Both the position numbers and the translations under genes were made by a program. This document shows positions 27,340 to 36,670 of a stretch of DNA of 64,000 nt, in pieces. Origin of the DNA: Paracoccus halophilus (lineage in GTDB: Bacteria; Pseudomonadota; Alphaproteobacteria; Rhodobacterales; Rhodobacteraceae). How positions within the stretch are numbered: position 1 is the stretch's first letter; each line of letters opens with the position of its first letter. Location of the stretch: positions 62,001 through 126,000 of the forward strand of contig NZ_JRKN01000001.1 in the NCBI RefSeq assembly GCF_000763905.1, read 5' to 3'. The notes under the pieces are model-generated. The model did no database searches. It was not told the DNA's origin and saw only the letters and a program-made list of their open reading frames with translations.

Positions 27340-27709
27340 GTCAAGATTCCTGACTGTTTCAATCCAAATACATGGTTGGCCGATCCCGGGGCAGGCCGTT
27401 TCAGCCTTTGCTGTAATGCCTTGGATCGGGCGGCGTCTAACCGGCATGAACCCGAAAACGGCAGCCAATGATATCTGACATGACCCTGACAAGGAGATCC
27501 GGCCGCAGGGCCGTCGCTCTGTTCCGCGAGGAGTTCGGCTCCCGCCGCCAAGATTGCCATGCGGGCAGGGCGGCTATACCCTGGGTGGTATGGCCGCAGG
27601 AAATACTCCAACCCGTCCGCGTTCACATGCCTGCTACTCGAACCCGCCAAGGTGGTCTCGCCGATGCGTGCGCGCGGTGGCTGGCCCCCCAAAACACACA
27701 GGTCACGAC
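27340..27709. other. Control region of the copper ATPase gene
   Basis: About 370 bases between the RTX remnant and the ATPase start. The first part is slightly AT-rich (27340-27480). It holds the dyad at 27572-27595. Open frames here overlap and look non-coding. Confidence 0.4.
27572..27595. promoter_or_regulatory. Candidate CsoR-type copper operator
   Basis: Imperfect dyad GGCTATACC-CTGGGT-GGTATGGCC, 115 bases upstream of the copper ATPase start; one mismatch between the 9-bp arms. CsoR/RcnR-type repressors bind G/C-tract dyads of the ATACC...GGTAT form. No csoR gene is in the window, so the link is only by motif and position. Confidence 0.35.
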
Positions 27710-30094
27710 ATGAACGATCAACACAAGCAGAACCTCCCGGACAACCTGCCCGAGGGCACGATCTGGACCTGTCCGATGCATCCCGAAATCAGGCAGCCCG
27801 AGCCGGGCTCCTGCCCGAAATGCGGCATGCATCTGGTGCCCGAGGGCGACAAAGACGCAGCCCGGGGCCATGCCGGGCATGGCCATGGGCACGGGCACGG
27901 CCGGCATGCCGGCGGCGACGCCGGGGACGGCAAAAAGGACGGCAAGTACGATACCGTCCCCGCCGGCTGGTCGGGCACCGTCTATACCTGTCCGATGCAT
28001 GCGCAGGTGCGCCAGACCGAGCCGGGCTCCTGCCCGATCTGCGGCATGGGGCTGGAACTGGAATCGGCGGCGATGGCCGAGGATGGCCCGAACCCGGAAC
28101 TGGTCGATTTCACCCGCCGCTTCTGGGTCGGCACGGTCCTGACCATTCCGCTGCTGATCCTGACCATGGGGCCGTATCTGGGCTTTCCGCAGGTGCGCGG
28201 GATCTTTGGCGAACGCGCGACGCTGTGGATCGAGCTGGTGCTGGGCACGCCGGTGGTGCTGTGGTGCGGCTGGCCGTTCCTGGTGCGGGGCTGGAATTCC
28301 TTCCGCACGATGAACCTCAACATGTTCTCGCTGATCGGCATGGGCGTCATCGCGGCCTGGATCTTCAGCATCGTGGCGGTGCTGGCGCCGGGCATATTCC
28401 CCGACGGCTTCCGCAACGCCGAGGGCCATGTCGGCGTCTATTTCGAGGCGGCGGCGGTGATCGTCACGCTGGTGCTGCTGGGTCAGGTGATGGAGCTGCG
28501 CGCCCGCGAGGGGACCGGCAAGGCGATCCGGGCGCTTCTGGACATGGCGGCCAAGACGGCGCGGGTGATCCGCGACGATGGCCGCGAGGAAGAGGTGCCG
28601 CTGGACGAGGTTCAGGTCGGCGACCGGCTGCGGGTGCGGCCGGGCGACAAGGTGCCGGTCGATGGCGTGGTGCTGGATGGCCGCTCCTCGGTCGATGAAA
28701 GCATGATCACCGGCGAGCCGGTCCCGGTCGAGAAGGTCGCGGGCGAGCCGGTCACCGGCGCCACCATCAACGGCACCGGCTCGCTGGTGATCGAGGCGCG
28801 CCGCGTCGGCGCCGACACGATGCTGAGCCAGATCGTCGAGATGGTGGCCAATGCGCAGCGCTCGCGCGCGCCGATCCAGAAATATGCCGACAAGGTCTCG
28901 GGCTATTTCGTGCCGGTGGTGATCGTGATCGCGGTGCTGGCCTTCATCGCCTGGGCGGTCTGGGGTCCGGCGCCGGCGCTCTCCTATGCGCTGGTCGCCG
29001 CGGTGGCGGTGCTGATCATCGCCTGTCCCTGTGCGCTTGGTCTGGCCACGCCGATGTCGATCATGACGGCGACCGGGCGCGGCGCGCAGGCCGGCGTGCT
29101 GATCAAGAACGCCGAGGCGCTGGAGCGGTTCGAAAAGATCGACACGCTGATCGTCGACAAGACCGGCACGCTCACCGAGGGCAAGCCGCGGCTGGTCGGC
29201 GTATTCCCGCAGCCCGGCCATGACGAGACCGAGGTGCTGCGCCTGGCGGCGGTGCTGGAAAAGGGCTCGGAACACCCACTGGCCGAGGCGATCGTCGCCG
29301 GCGCCGAGGCGCGCGACATCAGGCTGGGCGAGGCCGGCGAGTTCGAGGCCGTCACCGGCAAGGGCGTCAAGGGCATGGTGGACGGCCGGCCGGTCGCGCT
29401 TGGCAATCTGGCGATGATCCGCGATCTAGGGCTTGAGGCGGGCGATCTGACCGACAAGGCCAATGCGCGGCGCGATCAGGGCGAGACGGTGATGTTCGTG
29501 GTGCTGGAAAACGCCGTGGCCGGGTTGGTCTCGGTCGCCGATCCGGTGAAAGAGACGACGCCGGCGGCGCTGAAGGAACTGCACGAGCTGGGCTTCCGCA
29601 TCATCATGGCCACCGGCGACAACGAACGCACCGCAAAGGCCATCGCCAGCCGGCTCGGCATCGACGAGATCCGCGCCGACGTCCTGCCCGAGGACAAGGC
29701 CCGGATCATCCGCGAGCTGCAGGAAAAGGGCGCCAAGGTGGCGATGGCGGGCGACGGGGTGAACGACGCGCCGGCGCTGGCGCAGGCCGATGTCGGCATC
29801 GCCATGGGCACCGGCGCCGATGTCGCGATCGAAAGCGCCGGCATCACGCTGGTCAAGGGCAATCTGGACGGCATCGTCCGCGCCCGCCGGCTGGCCAGCG
29901 CGACGATGCGCAACATCCGCCAGAACCTGTTCTTCGCGCTGATCTACAACGCGGCGGGCGTGCCGGTCGCGGCGGGGGTGCTGTACCCGTTCTTCGGCAT
30001 CCTGATCAGTCCGATGTTCGCCGCCTTTGCGATGAGCGCCTCGTCCATCTCGGTGGTGATGAACTCGTTGCGGCTGCGCGGCGCGCGCATATGA
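27710..30094 (+). CDS. Copper-type P1B ATPase with duplicated CPMHP metal-binding N-terminus
   Basis: A 794-residue efflux ATPase. Start ATG 27710 ([12 protein letters not shown]) is where the conserved part begins. Two copies of a heavy-metal-binding module precede the membrane part: [20 protein letters not shown] at 20-39 and [20 protein letters not shown], separated by a His/Gly-rich linker. Then come eight helices, the actuator motif TGEPVPVEK, the transmembrane metal site C439-P-C441, the phosphorylated Asp483 in [18 protein letters not shown] and [15 protein letters not shown], and a last helix with [12 protein letters not shown], the MxxSS motif of Cu(I) pumps. It should export Cu(I)/Ag(I) to the periplasm. 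Confidence 0.93.
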   Translation: MNDQHKQNLPDNLPEGTIWTCPMHPEIRQPEPGSCPKCGMHLVPEGDKDAARGHAGHGHGHGHGRHAGGDAGDGKKDGKYDTVPAGWSGTVYTCPMHAQVRQTEPGSCPICGMGLELESAAMAEDGPNPELVDFTRRFWVGTVLTIPLLILTMGPYLGFPQVRGIFGERATLWIELVLGTPVVLWCGWPFLVRGWNSFRTMNLNMFSLIGMGVIAAWIFSIVAVLAPGIFPDGFRNAEGHVGVYFEAAAVIVTLVLLGQVMELRAREGTGKAIRALLDMAAKTARVIRDDGREEEVPLDEVQVGDRLRVRPGDKVPVDGVVLDGRSSVDESMITGEPVPVEKVAGEPVTGATINGTGSLVIEARRVGADTMLSQIVEMVANAQRSRAPIQKYADKVSGYFVPVVIVIAVLAFIAWAVWGPAPALSYALVAAVAVLIIACPCALGLATPMSIMTATGRGAQAGVLIKNAEALERFEKIDTLIVDKTGTLTEGKPRLVGVFPQPGHDETEVLRLAAVLEKGSEHPLAEAIVAGAEARDIRLGEAGEFEAVTGKGVKGMVDGRPVALGNLAMIRDLGLEAGDLTDKANARRDQGETVMFVVLENAVAGLVSVADPVKETTPAALKELHELGFRIIMATGDNERTAKAIASRLGIDEIRADVLPEDKARIIRELQEKGAKVAMAGDGVNDAPALAQADVGIAMGTGADVAIESAGITLVKGNLDGIVRARRLASATMRNIRQNLFFALIYNAAGVPVAAGVLYPFFGILISPMFAAFAMSASSISVVMNSLRLRGARI

Positions 30095-30241
30095 CCGGCC
30101 GTCCGGTCTTCGGCTGGCTGACGCCGGACGAAGGGGTGCGGGCGCTGCGCGGCCTGCTGCCCACTGCCGTGGCCGTCGCCGCCCGGCTGGCGGCGTCCGG
30201 TTGCGGCGGCGGGGCTGCCGGGCGGGGCCGGTCGCTTGCGC

Positions 30242-31798
30242 CTACGCGCCCTTCCAGAATGGCTTTGTCTGCAGAAACGCCCCCATGTCCCCGACAAGGC
30301 TTTGCCGCGCGGCGATCGCCGCGTGGCGATACCAGCCGGTGATCTGCCCGGCGGCATAGGCCCAGACCGGCGGCGGCGCGCCCCCGGTCTCGCCGGCCAG
30401 TCCGCGCAGCAGCGTGTCGGCGACGGCGACGTCGTTCTGATGGCCAAGCGCGTCCTGCAGCCCGGCCAGATGGGTCTGATAGGGCTTGACCTGTTTCGGC
30501 GGGAACAGACCCTCGAAAAAGCCCACCGCGTAGCGCAGTTTCTTTACCGCCAGGCGCAGCTCGTGCAGCTCGGTATCGGACAGGCTGGCGATATCCCGAC
30601 CCCGCTTGCGCACCTGCCGGTCGCGCTTCTTCAGCAGCGCCGCGCAATGCTGGCCGATCGGCTCGTCAAGATGCGCCGGCGGCTCATCGGTCGCGCCCGC
30701 GCGTCGCGCCGGGCTGCTCAGCCAGGCGTCGAGGCGCAGCAGGAACCCGGTATAGCGCCCGTCCGCCACCGCGTCGCGCGCGCGCTGGCGGCCGCGTCGC
30801 CGGGCCTGTTCGACGGCCTCGGCCAGTTCCGTGAAGCCCTGATCCGCGTCGTAGCGCTGCGCCACGGGGGTCAGGAACTCTTCGGAAAACACATCCCATT
30901 CGCGCGCCTCGGTCAGTTCGCCGGTCAGCCATTTCGCCTCGTCGGTGATCCAGGCATAGTGCTCGGCGGCAATCGACGGCCGGAAAATCCGCATCGCCGC
31001 CCGCAGCCGGCGAAGGGCGACGCGCATCTGGTGCACGCCCTCGACCTCGTCGGTGGTCAGGACCGAGACCTCGTTGGCGCGCAGATGATCCCGGCAATGC
31101 CCGATGATCTGGACCAATGCCTGCTCGACCGTGTCATCCGCCGCCAGATCGAGCCCGCCATTCTTGCGAAACCGGGCTTCGTCCGGGCCAAGCAGCGCGT
31201 AGCCGCGCGCGGCCATGGACATGCTGGCCAGCCGGAAGGGAACCGTCTGGTAAATCTCTTGCGCCAGATCGAAAAGCGGCTCCGGCGCGCCGCTCTCAAG
31301 CGTCAGCCTGAATTCCACGACCGGCGCCGAAGCCTCGCCGGCCAGAAGCTGGCCACGGTCAAGCTCCAGCCGCGCCGTGCCGCCGCCATCGAAGGTCAGC
31401 ATCCGGGAACTGCGCTGAATATCGGTCTGAAAGACGGGTTGCAGACGCTCGGCGCCGATGTCCTGCAGCAGCCGGTGCAGCTTCTTGCTGTCGATGGCCG
31501 CAAGGTCGATATCCTGACCCGGGACCGGCCCTTCCCATTCCATCCAGTCCGGCAACGTGCCGGGCAGCATGCCGGTCTGCGTCACGCTTTGCAGATAGCC
31601 GCGCCCCTGCCTTGTCACGCATAGCGACAGGCCCTGCTGTTGCAGGTCGCGCTCCGGGGTGTCGAAATAGACCGTCGTCAGCTGCGACGACCGGGCACGC
31701 CCCTCGGTTATCCGCCTGAGCGCGGGAAGCTGCTTCATCCGGTCGAACGATCCGGGCTGAATGGTCGCCCTGATTTCTGGCTTGTGGCTTTTTGGCAT
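30242..31798 (-). CDS. CYTH and CHAD domain-containing protein
   Basis: A 518-residue cytoplasmic protein. Residues 1-200 form a CYTH (triphosphate tunnel) domain with charged strands such as RARSSQLTTVYFDTPERDL and APVVEFRLTLESG; the usual ExExK start is not clearly kept (PEIRATI). Residues about 215-505 form a CHAD domain of paired helices rich in conserved His and Arg (GVHQMRVALRRLRAAMRIFR, LHELRLAVKKLRYAVGFFEG, LAGLQDALGHQNDVAVADTL). CHAD domains bind polyphosphate, and CYTH/CHAD fusions are tied to phosphate/polyphosphate metabolism. Start ATG 31798 follows CGGAGA; the long upstream extension of the frame is antisense to the L,D-transpeptidase gene. Confidence 0.9.
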   Translation of the reverse strand: MPKSHKPEIRATIQPGSFDRMKQLPALRRITEGRARSSQLTTVYFDTPERDLQQQGLSLCVTRQGRGYLQSVTQTGMLPGTLPDWMEWEGPVPGQDIDLAAIDSKKLHRLLQDIGAERLQPVFQTDIQRSSRMLTFDGGGTARLELDRGQLLAGEASAPVVEFRLTLESGAPEPLFDLAQEIYQTVPFRLASMSMAARGYALLGPDEARFRKNGGLDLAADDTVEQALVQIIGHCRDHLRANEVSVLTTDEVEGVHQMRVALRRLRAAMRIFRPSIAAEHYAWITDEAKWLTGELTEAREWDVFSEEFLTPVAQRYDADQGFTELAEAVEQARRRGRQRARDAVADGRYTGFLLRLDAWLSSPARRAGATDEPPAHLDEPIGQHCAALLKKRDRQVRKRGRDIASLSDTELHELRLAVKKLRYAVGFFEGLFPPKQVKPYQTHLAGLQDALGHQNDVAVADTLLRGLAGETGGAPPPVWAYAAGQITGWYRHAAIAARQSLVGDMGAFLQTKPFWKGA

Positions 31799-32098
31799 CG
31801 CGGTCTCCGGGCCGTGGCGCGTTCCCCCTGCTATGGCCGGTTGTGGCCGTGCCGGCAAGCCCCGGCTGGGGTGCCGTGCAGGATCGGTGCGCGGCGTAAT
31901 CCGCTTTTGCCCGGCCGGTTTGCGAGAGGGCCGCCCGGGCCCGGGCAGATCACAGAAATGTCCATTGCTGATCGCGCCTTGTCTCCGGTAACCTTTGCGG
32001 GACATCCGGACCCGCTTTCCTGCTGCAGGGCAATGAAAATTGCCTGCCGGCCGGGAACTGCCCGCAAGCGGCGCCCACAGAACCCATTGAGGAAGACC

Positions 32099-32764
32099 AT
32101 GCTGACAAGACGGCATTTCATCGCGACCACCGCCACGCTTTTTTCGGGCCCGATCGCCGGGCCGGCCTTCGCGGCTTCCTGGCCGACCGAGGCGCAGAAG
32201 AATGAATGGGATGCGCAGGTGACGCCGTTCAACTATGACGCGGCGACCTCGAACCCCTGGGGGCTGCATCCGCGTTTCCTGCCCCAGAGGGTGATCGCCA
32301 ACGACTATCTGAAGCCGGGCGATATCCATGTCGATGCCGTTGCGCGCTATCTCTATCATATCGAGGAAGGCTCGACCGCGATGCGCTATGGCGTGGCCAT
32401 CGGCCGGGACGATCTGTACGAGCCGGGCACCTATACGGTCCGGCGCAAGGTGAAATGGCCGCACTGGACGCCGACCCAGAACATGATCCAGCGCGAACCC
32501 GAGATCTATGCGCAATTCGCGAATGGCATGGAACCCGGGCCCAGCAACGCGCTTGGGTCGCGCGCGCTGTATCTGTATGTCGGCGACCGCGATACCTATC
32601 TGCGCATCCACGGCACGCCGTTTCCGACCTCGATCGGTTCGCGGGCAAGTTCCGGCTGCGTCAGGATGGTCATGCCCCATATCAACGAGCTTTACGAGCG
32701 CGTCGATCTGGAGGTGACCGCGCATCTCTATCCGGCCGAGAACATGCTGGGCGCGACAAGCTGA
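32099..32764 (+). CDS. L,D-transpeptidase (YkuD family), Tat-type signal
   Basis: A 221-residue exported enzyme. Start ATG 32099 behind GAGGAAG gives MLTRRHFIATTATLF, a twin-arginine-like signal ending near AFAAS. The YkuD catalytic block is complete: IHGTPFPTSIG then RASSGCVRM, with Cys187 as nucleophile and the preceding His in HGT. Such enzymes make 3-3 cross-links in peptidoglycan or attach lipoproteins to it. A paralogue with the same motif order lies at 36671-37234. It is divergent from the CYTH/CHAD gene and followed by a small lipoprotein gene 94 bases on. Confidence 0.92.
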   Translation: MLTRRHFIATTATLFSGPIAGPAFAASWPTEAQKNEWDAQVTPFNYDAATSNPWGLHPRFLPQRVIANDYLKPGDIHVDAVARYLYHIEEGSTAMRYGVAIGRDDLYEPGTYTVRRKVKWPHWTPTQNMIQREPEIYAQFANGMEPGPSNALGSRALYLYVGDRDTYLRIHGTPFPTSIGSRASSGCVRMVMPHINELYERVDLEVTAHLYPAENMLGATS

Positions 32765-32858
32765 TCGCGGAATTTTCATCGCCGTGCGGTTGCCCCCGCA
32801 GGTGCGCGCGGCGCCTGGCCCGGGGGCATGCCCGGCCGCAGTCATTGGGAAACATGGA

Positions 32859-33140
32859 ATGAACAACCGACTTATCCTGACCGGGGCGCTGCCTCTTCTT
32901 CTGGGGGCCTGCGCGGCTGCCGGCGACAAGGCCGGCACGACCGGACCCGAGCCCGTGCCCGAGGCCGTTCTGGCCCTTGCCGCGCCCGGTCAGGCTGTCC
33001 ATACGGCATGGATGGACCCTGCGGACCGGTGCTACTGGTATCTTCGCCCCAGTGCGATCGAGACGGCCCCTGTGCCGCTGCCGCTGCGCACGGCCCAAGG
33101 GCGCCAGATCTGTGCCGTATCCGCCTCGGCTGCCAGCTGA
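32859..33140 (+). CDS. Small putative lipoprotein
   Basis: A 93-residue protein with a signal peptide and lipobox LLLGAC at about residues 14-19, so it should be lipidated and envelope-anchored. The short mature part contains AVHTAWMDPADRCYWYLRPS and a second Cys near the end. No named domain. Start ATG 32859 follows GGGAAA. It lies downstream of an L,D-transpeptidase gene and convergent to another small lipoprotein gene. Confidence 0.6.
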   Translation: MNNRLILTGALPLLLGACAAAGDKAGTTGPEPVPEAVLALAAPGQAVHTAWMDPADRCYWYLRPSAIETAPVPLPLRTAQGRQICAVSASAAS

Positions 33141-33186
33141 CATCGCGCGTCCGGCGGTCTGCGTTCCGCCGGACATGGGGCCGGGC

Positions 33187-33624
33187 TCAGAGCCGGATCG
33201 ACCAGGCGCGGCTTTCATTCCTGCGGTCGCGGTCGATATAGCCGGGCACCCTGATGCGCAGCCGGTTCCCCATGCGCCGGAAGCTGACAGTTCCCATGAG
33301 GACGTCGGTGCCGCCCCAGCAATGCCCGAAAAACGCGACCATCTCGCCCGCCGGCCTTTCGCGGTATTCGGTGATCCTGCGATTGCCGCAGACCTGGGCC
33401 AGGCCTTTCTGCACGTCCTCCGAACGGTAGGCCAGGGGATTGTAGACGCCGGTCAGGTTTTCCTGTGCAAGCTCGGCATAGAACACGGTCGGGTCCGCGC
33501 TTGTCATCGGGCCGCGCGCCGTGTCCAGCGAACAGGCGCCAAGTGCAAACCCGGCGGCGATCAGCACCCCCAGCGGCGCGGTGAAACGGTGTCGCCCGGT
33601 CGTATTCCTGGCTATCGAGAACAT
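33187..33624 (-). CDS. Putative lipoprotein, hypothetical
   Basis: A 145-residue protein; start ATG 33624 (MFSIARNTTGRHRF) behind AAAGGTG. A hydrophobic stretch ends in the lipobox FALGAC. The mature part is globular with paired cysteines (QVCGNRRITEY, FFGHCWGGTDVLMG). No named domain recognised. It is convergent to the other small lipoprotein gene, with 46 bases between stops. Confidence 0.6.
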   Translation of the reverse strand: MFSIARNTTGRHRFTAPLGVLIAAGFALGACSLDTARGPMTSADPTVFYAELAQENLTGVYNPLAYRSEDVQKGLAQVCGNRRITEYRERPAGEMVAFFGHCWGGTDVLMGTVSFRRMGNRLRIRVPGYIDRDRRNESRAWSIRL

Positions 33625-33946
33625 GATGAAGCACCTTTCTGTACTGAAACCCGAGGGTCGCAAAGGCCATTGCCGACGTGACCGCCCCTGACGGAATCGA
33701 TGTGCCGGGCCGGGTCTGCGATGATCCGCAAATAAGGACGGCCACGCCCGAGATTATCACGCTCGCATCCGATTTGGCGAAACATGTGTTGCAGGTGCGC
33801 CCGGGCGGCAAAACCGGCCGAAAAGGCTTGACGACTCTGCCGGCAGTGCTTATTCCCGCGAAAACGGATTTCCGGGCGCTGCCTCGCGGCGCCCTTTCAT
33901 ATTGCGGGCAGTGGCCCGTGCTGGATCGAATCGAAGGAACAAGATC
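33625..33946. other. Divergent control region of lipoprotein gene and rpmB
   Basis: About 320 bases between the minus-strand lipoprotein and rpmB. It holds the rpmB promoter candidate at 33828-33856. No gene is recognised. Confidence 0.45.
33828..33856 (+). promoter_or_regulatory. Candidate sigma-70 promoter of rpmB
   Basis: TTGACG and TATTCC with a 17-base spacing, about 90 bases before the rpmB start. The -35 box is close to the consensus; the -10 box is weaker, as is usual in high-GC alphaproteobacteria. Confidence 0.5.
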
Positions 33947-34222
33947 ATGTCGCGCATTTGCGAACTGACCGGCAAGGGCCCGATGAGCGGCAACAACGTC
34001 TCTCATGCCAACAACAAGACCCGTCGCCGTTTTCTGCCGAACCTGAACGAAGTCTCGCTGATTTCCGAAAAGCTGGGCCGCAGCTACCAGCTGCGCATCT
34101 CGGCCGCCGCGCTGCGCTCGGTCGATCATCGGGGCGGCCTCGACGCTTTCCTCGCCAAGGCGAAGGATGCCGAGCTTTCGGATCGCGCGCTGAAGATCAA
34201 GCGCGATCTGGCGAAAGCCTGA
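33947..34222 (+). CDS. rpmB: 50S ribosomal protein L28
   Basis: A 91-residue basic protein. [20 protein letters not shown] and [18 protein letters not shown] are diagnostic of L28, and it is full length for alphaproteobacteria. Start ATG 33947 follows AAGGA; the frame extends a little further up but without similarity. L28 is a structural protein of the large ribosomal subunit. Here it is a single gene with its own promoter. Confidence 0.97.
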   Translation: MSRICELTGKGPMSGNNVSHANNKTRRRFLPNLNEVSLISEKLGRSYQLRISAAALRSVDHRGGLDAFLAKAKDAELSDRALKIKRDLAKA

Positions 34223-34367
34223 TCCGATCCGGGCGGGCCGGTCGATTCGGGGCCCGTCAAAGGATGCATTGCGCCCTGCCGGAAATGGCGGGGCTTTTGC
34301 GTGTGAGCATGCGGCGACTGCCTGTCGTGGGCCGCGATGGCCCGGATCGGCTGCCCCCGCCAGAGAC

Positions 34368-34808
34368 ATGATGACAACGCTTCTGCCCGCGCTGATCGTC
34401 TGCATGCTGCCCCTGACCGCCATGGCGCAGGAGGGCGTGCGGATCACAGACGGTCATGCGCGTGGCGCCAACCCGAAATCCGGCGCGGCCTATATGGTCA
34501 TCCGCAACGATGGCGACCGGGCCTGTACGCTGTCGGGCGTGGAAACGGATGCGGCGGCAAGGGCCGAGCTGCACACCAGCCGCGAGGAGAACGGGCTGAT
34601 GCGCATGGTCAGGACGGGACCGGTCCCGATCCCGCCGGGCGCCAGCCATGAACTGGCGCCCGGCCGGGACCATGTCATGCTGATGGGGCTGAAAACCCCG
34701 CTCAGGGACGGGGCGGAACTGGCGCTGACCCTTGATCTGGGCGCCTGCGGCAGGCTGGATGTCACGGTTCCGGTGGTGAATACGCGCCTGCCGGCGCGGG
34801 GCGACTAG
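34368..34808 (+). CDS. PCu(A)C-type periplasmic copper chaperone
   Basis: A 146-residue protein with a signal peptide ending at AMAQ. The mature part has the PCuAC fold signature: GVRITDGHARGANPKSGAAY, then the copper site made of His and Met in LHTSREENGLMRMV and HVMLMGLK, close to the family pattern H(M)-x10-M-x21-HxM. Such proteins deliver Cu(I) to cytochrome oxidase assembly or hold copper in the periplasm. Two start ATGs lie in tandem (34368 and 34371). It faces a TesA-like esterase gene, beyond which lies a copper-ATPase relic. Confidence 0.88.
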   Translation: MMTTLLPALIVCMLPLTAMAQEGVRITDGHARGANPKSGAAYMVIRNDGDRACTLSGVETDAAARAELHTSREENGLMRMVRTGPVPIPPGASHELAPGRDHVMLMGLKTPLRDGAELALTLDLGACGRLDVTVPVVNTRLPARGD

Positions 34809-34812
34809 CCGC

Positions 34813-35451
34813 TCAGCGCACCGCTTCGGTCCGTGCGATCAGCTCCTCGACCCTGGGACCTAGGCTCTCGACGATCAGCGCGACCCCTTCGGCCGAGGCA
34901 TGCAGCCCGTCATCCTGCAGCATCGTCTTGTAACCTTCGCCCGGCAGATCGAACAGCGGCTGATACAGGTTTTCCATCAGCAGCGCGTCGTGACGGCGGG
35001 CGAGGCGCGGCCAGATTTCAAGCCATTCCCGGCGCTGGCTCGCGTCATGATCGGGCGAGGCGATGCCGACCAGCAACAGCGGTTTGCCGTCCCGCCCGGC
35101 CTGGTCGAGGATCGAGTCCAGATTGTCCTCGACCAGGGCCGGGCTGAAGCCCAGCAGCAGGTCGTTGCCGCCCAGTTCCACGATGACGGCGTCGGGCCGG
35201 TGGCGGGCGATGGAATAGCCGATCCGGACCCGTCCGCCGGCCGTGGTATCGCCCGACAGCCCGCCATTCAGCACCGTCACGTCATGGCCCCGCGCCTGCA
35301 GCCAGTTGCGCAATTGCGGCACCAGCCCGTCCCTTCGCGGCAGCCCGTAGCCTTCGGTCAGGCTGTCGCCAAAGGCGAGGATGCGGATGGTGTCGGCGGC
35401 AACCGGGGTCGCCGCCAGCAGGATGCTCAGAACAAGGACAAGCAGCTTCAT
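34813..35451 (-). CDS. SGNH-type arylesterase / lysophospholipase (TesA-like)
   Basis: A 212-residue exported hydrolase: signal peptide to about residue 19 (AATPVAAD), then the GDSL block with nucleophile Ser30 (LAFGDSLTEGYGLP), the Gly of LNGGLSGDTTAGG, the Asn block ELGGNDLLLG and the Asp/His block DGLHASAEG. This is the full set of SGNH blocks. TesA-type enzymes are periplasmic thioesterase/arylesterase/lysophospholipase enzymes. Its start overlaps the end of the upstream ATPase relic by 4 bases (ATGA), so it may depend on translation of that reading frame. Confidence 0.93.
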   Translation of the reverse strand: MKLLVLVLSILLAATPVAADTIRILAFGDSLTEGYGLPRRDGLVPQLRNWLQARGHDVTVLNGGLSGDTTAGGRVRIGYSIARHRPDAVIVELGGNDLLLGFSPALVEDNLDSILDQAGRDGKPLLLVGIASPDHDASQRREWLEIWPRLARRHDALLMENLYQPLFDLPGEGYKTMLQDDGLHASAEGVALIVESLGPRVEELIARTEAVR

Positions 35452-36362
35452 CCGGCCCGTTTCAGTCGCAGCGCGTTGGTGACCACGAAGACCGAGGACA
35501 GCGCCATTGCCCCGGCCCCCAGCATCGGGGACAATTGCGGCCCGCCGAACGGCACCAGCGCCCCCATGGCGACCGGTATCAGGGCGGTGTTATAGCCGAA
35601 CGCCCAGAACAGGTTCTGCCGGATATTTCGCATGACTGCGCGCGACAGTCGAATCGCCCGTGGCACGCCCTGCGGATCTCCGCCGACCAGCACCACCTCG
35701 GCCGATTCGATGGCGACATCGGTGCCGGTGCCGATGGCGATGCCGGTTTCCGCCGCGGCCAGCGCGGGGGCGTCGTTGATGCCGTCACCCACGAAAACCG
35801 TGCCCCCGCCCATCTCGCGGATCGCGGCCAGCTTGCCCTCGGGCAGCACGCCGGCGGTCACCCGGTCGATGCCCAGCTGGCGCCCGACCGCATCCGCCGT
35901 GGCCTGCACATCGCCCGAGATCATTGCGGTCCGCAGATCGAGCCCATGCAGCTCCGCGATCGCCCGGCTCGCCTCGGGGCGGATCGGGTCGGCCAGCGCC
36001 AGCGCGGCCACATGGCGGCCGTCCAGCGCCATATGAACCGGGGTCGCAGCGTCGCCGGCCTGACCCTTGGCGCGGGCCTCAAGCCAGCGGCCCAGCAGGA
36101 TCAGCGTGACGATGACCGCCGCAGCCTCGTAATAGACATGCAGGGAATCGGCGGGCAGCAGGCCGGGCGCGAAGGTGGCCACGGTGGAATAAAGCCATGC
36201 CGCCCCGGCGCCCAGGGCGACCAGGCTGTTCATCTCGGGCGCGCGGCGCAGCAGGGCGGGGATCCCGGCGCGAAAGAAGACGCGCCCCACGCAAGAGGCG
36301 CAGCTCATTCCGGTGACGGCCAGATCTGCTGTCTGTGCCGCCGTGATATTTTGATGCTTCAT
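35448..36362 (-). pseudogene. Internally deleted copper-type P-type ATPase
   Basis: An uninterrupted 304-codon frame that is a patchwork of a much longer CopA-like pump (normally 720-830 residues). It keeps the start of an HMA domain (GMSCASCVGRV), jumps directly to FFRAGIPALLRRAPEMNSLV and the helix 3-4 region ending LEARAKGQ, then jumps to VHMALDGRHVAALAL and the rest (GDGINDAPALAAAETG, MALSSVFVVTNALRLKR). Missing are the TGE actuator loop, the CPC metal site, the phosphorylated Asp in DKTGT and the HP motif. It cannot pump by the normal cycle. Both joins are in frame, leaving the ORF open into the ATGA overlap with the esterase gene. Confidence 0.8.
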
Positions 36363-36670
36363 GGCTTTATCCTGTCAGAATTGCGAAGAAAACGCGTCTC
36401 AGACAGGAAAAGGCGGGGCTTGCGGGCGTCTGAGCGCCTGCTCGGCGCAGCGGTGCAGCGGCTGCGGATCGTCATGGCATGGCCGCCGGCGCGCGGCGTG
36501 CGTCGTCATGCAGCGATGATCTGGTTGCAGGGCGCATGCGGCAGGTCCTTTCAAGCTGCCAACTAGACACGGCACCGCCTCATTTCAAGCGCGTCACGGC
36601 GCTTTGAGTTGATCCCGACCGCGCAAGCGGCTAGGCAAAAGGGCAAGGATTGCAAGGATCAGGACGCAAG
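36363..36670. other. Spacer between divergent genes
   Basis: About 310 bases between the ATPase relic and the L,D-transpeptidase gene on the opposite strand. It should hold promoters for both. Short open frames only; no operator or RNA gene was recognised. Confidence 0.4.

Noticed and set aside
30091-30342. 83-codon frame overlapping the copper pump stop by ATGA
   Set aside because: It runs about 100 bases into the CYTH/CHAD gene on the other strand, and the end is low-complexity; no domain.
31799-32938. N-terminal extension of the CYTH/CHAD frame to 898 codons
   Set aside because: The extension is antisense to the L,D-transpeptidase gene; CYTH begins just after ATG 31798, which has its own ribosome site.
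33215-34447. 410-codon minus-strand frame
   Set aside because: Runs antisense through rpmB and the copper chaperone gene and out of frame through the lipoprotein gene; no domain.
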